Part shown: piece after piece, positions 54,820-64,000 of the stretch
Numbering within the stretch: the stretch's first letter is position 1
Layout of the letters: the number at the start of each line of letters is the position of its first letter
Source of the DNA: Anisus vortex
Taxonomy: Eukaryota; Mollusca; Gastropoda; Planorbidae
NCBI GenBank assembly: GCA_949126835.1
Contig: OX421497.1
Coordinates: forward strand, 43,174,226 to 43,238,225
Length of the DNA: 64,000 bases
Reading direction: 5' to 3'
Translations under genes and position numbers: made by a program
Notes under the pieces: generated by a model
Seen by the model: the letters and a program-made list of their open reading frames with translations, nothing else
What the model was told of the DNA's origin: nothing
Database searches by the model: none

Positions 54820-57800
54820 ATGTCAGAAGGTCAATATTTCTCGGGATATAACACAAACCAAATGAACCGGGTGGCGTCTTTTCGGACAATGCCCAGACAG
54901 TATATACAAAAAGACATTTCCTGTCTGAAAATATCAGAGGCTGGCTTTTCTTATACTGGTCAAGGCTCATTGGTCAAATGTGAACATTGTGACAACGGAA
55001 TATTTCTGGAACGTTTTGAGAACAATGGCGAGATGCTCGATCCAAAGCACGCAATGTTCCACAAAGACTTTTGTATCTTTTCACATGGAAACTCCCAGAA
55101 AACATCCACTACAAGCCAAGAGATTGTTTCTGATACAAGCAGCTCAACTGTATTTGGAGACAATCTTACCAATCATACATCAAATGGAGTCTATAGAAGT
55201 CATCTCGAAACTGACAACATACACATTCCAATGCACACATCCCAAAACAATCATGTTTACGGTATTGCTATTTTTTTTTATATATGGCCAATACATTAGC
55301 TTTTTTTAAAAATTAGATAACTAGACAAGTAGAATAATAATGAAATACATGTTTGACGATAACGATATCTATTTTGCAGATGATTCTGAGGACGTTGTTC
55401 CGGAAGTTGAAAATACTAATTCGCAGAGTTCCAACAATGGAATAATTTGTGAAAAAAATCCTGGCCACTTCGGTTATTTTTATACCAGAAATCTGAGACA
55501 AGAAAATGTTCCTGGGCCAGCTAGGCTTCCATGTGTTGTTAAATTGTTGCAATTGTTGTCAATGCTCACAGTCAGAATAATTGTAGAATGCAAGGGTGCC
55601 ATCAAGACTGGGACAGGGTTTGTATCTATGGATGCAAGCATCAATGAAAACGACACAGCGGAAGAAGCAGACTCTAATAGAAATGGAAGCCAGCACGAAT
55701 GTGGAAAAATATACATAGAGACCAGCAAGCATGTTGTAAGTAGCATTGATGACACCAGCAAAGTGAAAGTTGAGTTCTTCTATGACGATCACCGGAAAGG
55801 TCAGGTGAAATCCGTGGGGGTGGCATCAGTTCAAGCGAATCTCCCCATTGGTGATTCCAGGTCGTTGCTGGTTTGCAGGCTGCCCGAGGTGGAGTTTGTC
55901 CAAAATATCATAGAGCTGAGACGCCAGATGGTTGAGGTGGTTAGCACCATCCCTGACAGCGTTAAAGAATTTCTGAGCAAGAAGGTTTTCATCATTCATC
56001 ACCCACACGGTGGGAACAAAGTTATGAGTCACGGTGATTTTGTGTTAGTGAAACACAGACTTGTGCCAGAGAGCGACGGCAGGCGGTTGAAGCTTCATAA
56101 ATTGTCTGCTACAGAGTCTGGTAAGTCTCAGAGAAATATTTCAAGTATATATCATAAAATATATACTCGTAGACAGTGCTTTTTTTGTAAAAAAAAATAG
56201 GTGCCGGTACTCAGTGATGGATTTCCTAACTTTTAACTACCAGTTTGCACCTTGATGCAAGCTAAATCAAGACTGCAAATATACTAAATTAAATTAATAA
56301 TATAATAAATTAATAATAAACGTTAAAATACAAGAAAAGTAATAATTTTTTCCCCACATTGAAAAAGGTGCCGGTACGCAGTACCGGTGCGTACTGTCAC
56401 AAAAAAAGCACTGCTCGTAGAAATTTTCCTTGCCGGAAGAAATCGATATTTTATTCAGCAAATTTAGTAAATAAAAAAATATATCACAGCTATCTAAAAT
56501 TCAAAGTAAACCTGAACCTCATCTAGTTCTTTTTGATATGATACACATTGTTTAATACATTAAAAAAAAGTATATTTAGTAGGCCTGCCAAAAGTTAATT
56601 GTTTGATTTTATCTTCAACACCATATTTATATAAACTAAACATTACTTTTCATCTAATCATGCATGTGTAAATAGTCATTAATTTGTTTCCAATAGAACT
56701 TCTAAAAATGAAGTTAAGTTTTTGAAAAGTTCAAATTAGGCCTATCTACAATGAACTGGTTTGATCAGATTCGATATTTTTTCTATATTTAATAATATTA
56801 TTGTCTAGAAAAAAACTCAATCTTGATTTTTCTAATCAATAGAATCAATTACAAATACTTAATAAAATAATGATTTTTTAAATAGTTTTTACCGTTTTTT
56901 TTGTTAGTTTGTTTCGTTTTACCGTTAGTTTGTTTCGTTTTTTGTTTCATTAAGGGACTATTGGTAACCTACACATCTGGGTCCACTCTTTCTTTTGAAC
57001 TACCGGTATTTCTGTTTCAAAGGGTTTTGTTGTGGAACTGATGCCGACTTTCAAGTCATATCTGAAAGGATGGACTAGCTAATAAAACTTAGTCGTCGGC
57101 TTAAAAATTAAATCTCGTGTATGTTATAAGTAGCCTACTAATGCACATGTTTGATCCCAGAACATTCGCAATCAAGTTATCCTTACATTGTGGACTTTTT
57201 CCTCGGATATAAAGGGGTCTCCACAGTATAATGAAGAAGAAGAAGATGAATACACATCTGGATCACGGCTTTCTTTAAAAGTGTGTTTCTGTATTTTCTC
57301 CGTGTGCTATTTTAGAACAAAGGTAGCGAAACCGATAATTTAAGATCACTTCACCCTTTCATCGGCTAGACTTAATCCGCAAAAATGGGAAAACTATACT
57401 TTAGCAAGACGTTGGATTAACGTTAAACCGTTAAGTACAGATAATATACTACGTCTCTAATTAAACCACGGATATGCGAAGAATAAATAATCTTGGGGAT
57501 AAGTTTTTTTTTTTTTAAAATTACCAGATAGGTTAAACCAGAAATACCACATGGTGTAGAATGCTAAATTACATTCGAGAAGTTCCGCAGTTAACTTGGT
57601 TCTCAGTGAGTCAGCCAAGACCGGAAGCTTTTTTCCTCAACACAACCAAAACTAAATCCATTTTCTTTCTTTTTCTAAAGGGGATTTCAAGAAGTAAAAA
57701 GGAAATGCGTTCTAATAATTTATCAACACAGAAAGCATGGATTGAGATTGTTTATACGAAACTATGTACGTTTTAACCCCCCCCCCCCCCCTCTGGATGC

Positions 57801-58631
57801 ATGACACGTACTTTAAACATATTTAGAAAACTTCCTGTTATAAAAGGTCAAATGAAAATGATACCAAGGCGAATTTGTTCATTAATAGCACCTTCAAAAT
57901 TGCAATCATATGTTTAAAAATGTGTGTTAATTTATTGAGGTAACGAAATCAATAATTTAAAAAATCTATATTATAAATATCTTAGAGCAGAATCTGCAAG
58001 AGGAGCACGCTCCCCCAGGGGCACATTAAATTCCGACGTCTTGCGAGACAAATGAAAGCCAACAACAACAATAACTAGAGCAAAATTAAAATACACTAGT
58101 TTCTTAACTAAATACTTAAAAAAATATATAATGTGTGTACTTTTAACCTTTTTCTTTCAAGCAAATGAGACTACGAAGGACGTGTACAAGATGTTAATGT
58201 ACGCTGCTGACACCTGCAAGGGCTCTACCGGCGCCCCAATCATTACATTCAGGAGGAGAACACCCAATGATAGGTACCTTCTGGATATCTGGATTCACAA
58301 TGGCCATAGCAAGGAACATGGACTAGGAACCTCTGTTATGAAAGGTGATATCAGTTATATTATAACTCAGTTATTTTTCAGAGGCTTTTGGGCCTATGTA
58401 AACAGGTAGTCAATTAAGTCTTTTTTAAAACCATATTTATCGCAGTCAGAACTACCTCGAATCTGTTTGACCTTGAAAGGTAATAGACTTCCTTGCCCCA
58501 AAAAGGTAACAAGAAAAAAAAGTTGGTCAAAGTTTAATTAGTTTTCTTAGTCAGCGTATCAGAGTTCAAACGCTCAAACTATAGGCCTATGTAGTATGTT
58601 TTTAAAGTCTAAGTAATCATCTCTATATATG

Positions 58632-58685
<54 letters not shown>

Positions 58686-58722
58686 CATTCATCCATCTAT
58701 CTATGTATCTTTCCATCGGTCG

Positions 58723-58813
<91 letters not shown>

Positions 58814-58929
58814 CATCCATCCATCCATCTATCTATGTATCTTTCCATCGGTCGATCGATCTATCTATCTATCTTTCTTTCTATCATCTATCAATCAATC
58901 AATCTATCAATCTATCTATCAATCAATCA

Positions 58930-58961
<32 letters not shown>

Positions 58962-60330
58962 GTTAGTTTTTCTGTCAATCTATTTTCCTATCTTTTAATC
59001 TATCTTACTGTCCATTCTTCTAATTATCTAGCTTTCTAATATACATCCCTACAATTATAACATGCTTAAGACCCATAAACTATCATGGAGTCAACGTCGA
59101 TATCAAGGGTTCAATAAACGTACCTACCTATGACGTTATACAAGTTAATGAACTTATAAAGATGTGCTAGTCTTCAAATACATTTTATTTTATAACAAAC
59201 CATTTCGGTAAATAAATCGCTGTCTGTAAATCACCATGTCTGTGATCCATACAAATATTTGCATATGTCTCTATCAGTTTTACATGATCTCTATTTGCCT
59301 GTCATCGAACCAGCTTGAATAGTCGATATATTCAAACTAAAAGCTGTTAAAACAACTTAAATAAATGCAGGCCTAGAGTCTTTATCATAATCACTTATTG
59401 AATTTTTCTCTATCAATAGTCTGCGACACAGATGACTTTGGCCCAGCCACCATCTCCACAACGCTAAGCACAAGTAACGCAGTTGAACAGATGCCTGATT
59501 CAAATGACCAGCAATCTAGTCTTGATTTGTCACCAACTGCCCCAGTGGTGCATCCATCCTATCCAGCGTTTATCACAAAGCAGAAGCGGTTGGAAAGTTT
59601 TCAGGATTGGCGCCATCAAAATATTCACGAACCTGATTATCTTGCAAGTGTTGGTTTCTTTTATGCAGGTCAGTGTTTTGTAGTAGGACCCTTTCAATTT
59701 TGAGCCTTTAAAGATCATAAAACATATATGATCTTCCACAACATGGTTTTAAAAAAAATATTAATCTCTTAGGCTAACAAAACATTATTAATTAAAAACA
59801 CGATTTTACCTAGATTTAATTTCGTTATTTTTTTTCTTGTGACCCGTTATTATGGAAATTGGGATTTATAGAATAGAAAGCCTTAAGGCAATAGGTGTTA
59901 ACTGAAAAATAATTTTATCCTATAAGTTTACAGACGTTCCTTCTAGATAGAAGATTATTACGTCCACTAGGCCCAAAACTCCTGCAGGGCGACAGGGATC
60001 CGTCGGTGGCAGGGCTAGAACCCGCGACCTGTCAATTGGTTTTTGGTTGACAGTCCGGTGAACTAACCGCTGGACCAGCCGGCTTCACAATGTCATAATG
60101 TCAGGATCTAGGTAAAAAAAAATTGTGTTTTTATAGAAATGTTATTTTCTTATTTAATGCCTTCAGGTTATTCTGACTGTGTCCGGTGCTTTCAGTGTGG
60201 TCTTGGGCTACGCTCATGGAAGCCCGGAGACAGCATTCTGGAGGAGCACAAGAAGTACAGATCAAGTTGCCCGTTTCTCCAGACCCTGTTGGCCAGAGGG
60301 GAAACCCATTGTCAAATGATGATTTCGTGA
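54820..60330 (+). CDS. five-exon BIR - trypsin-like (PA clan) - BIR protein
   Basis: Predicted exons 54820-55261, 55380-56120, 58162-58344, 59420-59668 and 60167-60330 give 592 residues. Every junction is a GT-AG phase-1 intron and the joined length is a multiple of three. Residues ~17-88: BIR-like fold ([40 protein letters not shown]) with altered spacing. Residues ~200-450: trypsin-like/PA fold with [23 protein letters not shown] (candidate catalytic His), [13 protein letters not shown] (possible Asp), IIHHPHGG, and [11 protein letters not shown] where proteases of the FAM111/HtrA/V8 type have GSSGxP, so the nucleophile position is Thr. Residues ~512-580: a canonical BIR ([22 protein letters not shown]-x16-H-x6-C). 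IAP-type BIRs bind caspases or IAP-binding motifs; the middle domain may be a protease or pseudoprotease. The ATG at 54820 follows a 5' UTR acceptor at 54712. A likely immunity or cell-death regulator. Confidence 0.75.
56174..56413. mobile_element. hAT-type MITE, 240 bp, in intron 2 of the BIR-protease gene
   Basis: The termini CAGTGCTTTTTTTGT and ACAAAAAAAGCACTG are perfect inverted repeats, with GGTGCCGGTAC motifs inside each. CTCGTAGA is duplicated exactly at 56166-56173 and 56414-56421. A recent, well-preserved insertion. Confidence 0.92.
58630..58980. repeat. (CTAT)n microsatellite in intron 3
   Basis: Long CTAT arrays with CCAT interruptions cover some 340 bp. A segment CCATCTATCTATGTATCTTT and CCATCGGTCGATC occurs twice (58690 and 58815), so the array also duplicated as a larger unit. 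The Tyr-Leu-Ser-Ile frames here are artefacts. Confidence 0.9.
59968..60090 (-). repeat. SINE family 2, 5' half, in intron 4
   Basis: The reverse complement starts TTGTGAAGCCGGCTGGTCCA and runs through GCGGGTTCTAGCCC to GCCCTGCAGGAGTTTTGGGC, matching the SINE at 38088-38297 but lacking the 3' part. It lies between exons 4 and 5 of the BIR-protease gene, antisense to it. Confidence 0.85.
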
Positions 60331-60535
60331 GATCTGATAATGACACCATCATTGTTTTACTCGTAAAGAACTTTCTCACGCAGACAATGAGACAACAACG
60401 GACGATAAAACAGCTACTGCCAATAAGACAGCTACTGCCAATAAGACAGCTCAAGTCTCCAATAACGTAGAAACCAACAACAATCAAACAAAAGACACTG
60501 CCCTACCTACAGCAGATGTCTTGGTGGAAGTCTAA
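60331..60535 (+). other. coding-like tail after the BIR-protease stop, in other frames
   Basis: Directly after the TGA at 60328-60330 one frame reads [16 protein letters not shown], and another reads RKELSHADNETTTDDKTAT then LPTADVLVEV to a TAA at 60533. An 18-bp direct repeat (AAGACAGCTACTGCCAAT) lies within. Composition looks protein-like, so the annotated C-terminus may be shortened by an indel or an unrecognised splice. It may equally be 3' UTR. Confidence 0.35.
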
Positions 60536-61351
60536 CGCTATATGTGACTACCTAGTGCTTCCGCTTCACATATTGTTTCTTTTATATCATTGTAAACGGT
60601 GGTCTTAATTCAATTTGTATTTATAGTGGCAATATATTTAACATTGTCGAAAATTGAAGACAAAATCTCAATATTTGAAAAAAAAAGTCATCTTTTTTTC
60701 TAATAACTAAATGTTGATTTTGTTTTTCTTGCACTATTTTATATCCAGTGTATATATAACTTTCCGTGATGGTCCACGTCAAAGAGTCACATGTATACCC
60801 GTAATTATGTCTGATGGTTATCACCAAATTCAGCCATGACCTTGATACTGAACTTTAAGAACTATAAAGGCTGAATATTAGAAAGGTTAGCCGACTGTAT
60901 TTATTCAGTTAGTGAAAAAATATTGACATTAATGAGGCTAATAACTCAACCTGTCGACTGTCACGAGGGTGTTAGTAGCGAAAAAAAAGAGGGGAGATGA
61001 TGGAGGACTTCAGAATGACGACACATAAATCAATATTTCCTCTGACAAGATACAATTTTGACCCCAGGATCAATTTAGCATCATGATGACCACGTAAGGT
61101 AATCTATTTTAAGCAATGACGAATCTTTGAGTTGTACTTGCTATTGCGACGTATTTGGTTTGTGTAAATGTTGCATTACTGCTAATAATATGTTCGCTCC
61201 CCGAATTATTCCCAGGCGACAAAACAGATGAACGTTTTTTACTTTGGCATTTTATAGAAATAGAAACCAACAATTTACAAAGGGATCGGGTGCTCAGCAC
61301 AATCCCCAGACGCATTTATCTTATAGATTGCAGTCGCTCCTTACATAAAGA
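60536..61351. other. 3' flank of the BIR-protease gene, no further gene seen
   Basis: AT-rich sequence. Small frames on both strands overlap each other and show no domains. No array or inverted-repeat pair recognised. Confidence 0.4.
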
Positions 61352-61640
61352 ACATTATTGCGTCCTACGCTCACTTGTGGTTTGAGTCTAGTCATGCATT
61401 TCCATTAGTGTTTTAAATGATGTTAAGTTACTGGTTTTCCTGGTTTCTACAGTTAACGCAAGCTTTTGCATCCTTCTTTCTCGCGAGACGATGGTGCATC
61501 ACCGTGGTACGAGGTTGCACTTCCTCGTGTGGCTGAGCTGGCCTATCCTTGAGTGACAGTCTTTATCGCAGCTTTTGCATACGTGTTCCGTGATTTCTAT
61601 TTTCTTCGCATTTCTTCTAGCCCTTTTAACGGAAGCTATA
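61352..61640 (+). repeat. dispersed repeats D2 and D1, adjacent copies
   Basis: 61352-61450 is D2 (GTCCTACGCTCACTTGTGGT ... TTACTGGTTTTCCTGGTTT) and 61460-61640 is D1 (TCTCGCGAGACGATGGTGCA ... CGTGTGGCTGAGCTGGCC). This copy shows the uninterrupted target of the MITE at 166-250. Confidence 0.7.
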
Positions 61641-62850
61641 ATTTTATATTATAAGTAAAATGTTTCAGGTCTCATTAGTCGATCTATAATTCAGTACCGG
61701 TTCGTATACTGCCAAGAGGTAGGCTAACCGTATCCAGGTGTTGGCGATGATGTCCAGTAAAAGAGTTCTTTCGGTGAAACGTCACAGATAGCAAGACGTA
61801 ATTGCCTATTTTTAGATCAGCAGAATCATAAAACGACATTATTTAACAGCAACCAGTACTGGATTTGTGTAGATTAGATGGTGCTGAGTGTCCGCGTGAG
61901 AAAACCGGATGAAACAGCCTAGTTTGCTATAAATAGCTTCTATCATTGGACCAACCCTAATGATGCAAGCGGAAGCTACAATTTTCATACACTTTATACA
62001 CAACTCACTTATCCAAACAAGCGAGTTACAGGAATAAACCTCTTATAATTAGAAGTCAAAATCACTAGATATGTATTTATAGGTCAGTGTATGCAATTTT
62101 ATAGAAGCATTTAACAATGGCGGCCGCTTTGTGCGTACAAAATATTGTTTCCAGTACTAATCCAATTTTTTTTTATCTATCAGTGGTATGCACATTTTCA
62201 TATTTATGATTGTGACCTACTTTTTGCGATACAAATACCACATAATAGAAATATATCTATTGTCTATACCTATTCTATGATCTGTATAATTAGGTCCGAG
62301 GTTGGGACGCGGGACGACAAATATTCGAGTGCCTATAGCCTACGAATACCTTGAAACGGGCCTACCCGTAGTACGGTAATACAGTTTATAAATAGCGACC
62401 AATGAATATTTCCCCGTGTTGAAACCTTATGTCGTCAGGCTCAATTTGCGTCCTTGTCAGGGAAATGGAGATATAGAAGATGGGGAAAATAATACACCAG
62501 AGAGAATAACGTTACCAGGCAGCAACACCTGGTGTGCTCGGTTACCCGGTATCCCAAATGATACATACATGCATACAGAGACAGAGAGAGACACACGCGC
62601 AGAGAGAGAAGGAAATAAAGAAACGGGATATTCACAATTTAAAATTAAGATAGTTTTGCTCTTATCCACCACTTTGAATTGCTAATTAAGTTTAACAGAT
62701 GTCAATAACTCTGGGATATTTATATGCGCATCTTCAAATAAGCTTACATCACGATGGATGCATAGGCGAAGCCGATAAAACACCCATTCTTTTCGACGAG
62801 GGGTGCAGTACCGATAAACCTACTCAGCCTTATGAGCAACGATATCCCGT
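61641..62850. other. intergenic, no gene seen
   Basis: Scattered GC-richer patches, for example GGCGGCCGCTTTGTGCG at 62120, and an AGAG/GACA-rich stretch at 62576-62612. Frames on opposite strands overlap at 62416-62685 without domain support. Confidence 0.4.
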
Positions 62851-62856
62851 TTCTCT

Positions 62857-63222
62857 CTGACAACCGTTGGCCTTAGAGCCTTCTCAGTATCCGGTCTGGA
62901 GGTGTGGAATCTACTTCATATTCAACTCAGGCGAACAAGCTCTACCGTTACTTTAAAAAAAGAACTTAAAAACTAATTATTTCAAAATTTACCTTACATA
63001 ACATTTAACATGCCTTAGACCCTTACTGTCTTACTTATGGGTTGGGTCGGTCAATGATACATTTATTTGATTTTTTTTTTAAATTTAAATAATCAATTTA
63101 GCTCTGTCACCTGGCCTAGAGTAATATACGTGTTCTTAGTTGTATGTTTAACGCACTCTGAGCTTACATTATTTTTGTTGGCAGCGCTATACACATATTA
63201 TTATTATTATTATTATTATTAC
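62857..63222 (+). pseudogene. LINE reverse transcriptase C-terminus and 3' UTR
   Basis: The frame LTTVGLRAFSVSGLEVWNLL then LRRTSSTVTLKKELKN ends at a stop, matching the FS...WN.L....S....K..LK signature of CR1/L2/Jockey ORF2 C-termini. A 3' UTR follows ending TTGTTGGCAGCGCTATACAC and (ATT)n at 63195-63222. 5'-truncated as usual for LINE copies. Confidence 0.7.
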
Positions 63223-64000
63223 AGCTTATGAATATATTATATAATAGGAAGAAATGTTCAGTTCTGTTTAGATATTCCAATTACATGCGTCAGTAATGAC
63301 GTCAACAGCGTCGGAAATTTATAGAGTTTTGATTGAGGAGAAGTGACCTTGTCAGATTATTACCCAACACTTGTTATTCACTAGTGCTTCAATATGTTGT
63401 GGTTATAATGTTCTTATGATTGATTTATGATAAAAAACTTTTTTTAAAATCATATTTTAGACTACTTACTATTATTGAAAATGTAACTGTCTAGTTCTGC
63501 TCTACTGATTAGTGTTTTTTCATGATAATGTCGAACGAATCGAAATCTAAATAGGCTTAATTTAGTTATTGAAAATAAAATTTGTATCTCTTTTTTAGAA
63601 TAAATATTGTATCATATAACTATGATCTGTAAAAAAAATATGATTGTATCCTACGCTCATCCGTGGTCCGAGCTAGTCTTGCATTTTTATTAGTGCTTTA
63701 AATGATTTAAGATACTGGTTTTCCTGGTTTGTTCCAGGAACCCATTTTCATGCCCGGAAGCCACTCGGATAGAGCACTTATATGCATTTTTTCTCGCTTA
63801 AGGGATAAGCACAGTGTTTTTTGTCCTTATGTTTATATGAGCATTACAAGAATTACAGAATTTTTAAGCTAGAAATTATTGCTCTATGAAATATCATTAC
63901 CGTGCATTTAAATATAGTTAACTGAAGTTATTAAATAAACCTATATCCTAGTGGTTTTAAAATTCATGTCACAATTTTAATATGTAAACAATTCACGTGC
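63223..64000. other. intergenic with dispersed repeat D2, copy 3
   Basis: 63645-63745 (TATCCTACGCTCATCCGTGG ... GATACTGGTTTTCCTGGTTT) is the third D2 copy. The rest is AT-rich with no gene seen to the window end. Confidence 0.55.

Noticed and set aside
55340..56200. The 286-codon frame as a single complete gene
   Set aside because: Its start lies before a clear acceptor at 55379 and its end runs past a perfect donor (CTG|GTAAGT at 56121) into an hAT MITE. It is the second exon of the BIR-protease gene.
58629..59039. 136-codon Ser-Ile-Tyr-Leu frame
   Set aside because: Reads the CTAT microsatellite in an intron.

Overview
This is AT-rich invertebrate nuclear DNA. Genes are split by introns, and the sequence is crowded with DNA transposons, LINE fragments, tRNA-derived SINEs, minisatellites and microsatellites. 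Two genes encode BIR (inhibitor-of-apoptosis, IAP) domains. That family is expanded in molluscs, and together with the repeat content it makes a gastropod or other mollusc my best guess. The species cannot be read from the sequence alone. The palindrome TAGGCCTA and its shorter forms TAGGCTA and TAGCCTA occur throughout at very high density.

Layout. 0-16 kb: repeat-rich. It holds an hAT element with a perfect 8-bp target duplication and a BED-finger remnant, a scrambled fragment of a THAP/DDE transposon, a foldback element, a piggyBac-like MITE, several hAT MITEs, three tandem arrays, and a minus-strand THAP-DDE transposase gene in two exons (13966-13583 and 8398-7304). 16-25 kb: a plus-strand paralogue of that transposase (16487-16660 and 20635-21912). 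Its intron holds an hAT element with another hAT inside it. A third THAP exon at 24.2 kb is frameshifted. 25-36 kb: a TA-flanked element with GGGGAGAGTGGGG ends, then a 7.15-kb TA-flanked inverted-repeat element (28090-35243). The larger element has a CCAAT/YY1-like promoter and at least four canonically spliced minus-strand exons, but no long ORF. 36-43 kb: LINE remains, including a frameshifted RTE-like reverse transcriptase. 45-61 kb: the host genes. These are an IAP-like BIR-RING protein (45033-45698) and a five-exon gene (54820-60330) predicted to encode BIR, a trypsin-like PA-clan protease fold, then BIR. The rest is repeats and AT-rich intergenic DNA.

How the parts relate. The two BIR genes are about 9 kb apart on the same strand and probably belong to an expanded IAP/innate-immunity family. 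The 592-residue predicted protein combines two BIR-type zinc folds with a protease fold whose nucleophile position reads Thr instead of Ser. It is the most interesting protein here. The transposase genes, MITEs and LINEs are the mobile background.

The clearest unexplained DNA signal comes from comparing paralogous repeats. Several differ by exactly 5 bp (GGCTA or GCCTA) inserted after a TA, and others by 6-7 bp (GGCCTA, GGCCCTA). This is what excision footprints of a TA-targeting transposon with GGC ends would look like, and it may explain the TAGGCCTA swarm. Exon structures are predictions from splice-site consensus and reading frame. No transcript evidence was available.
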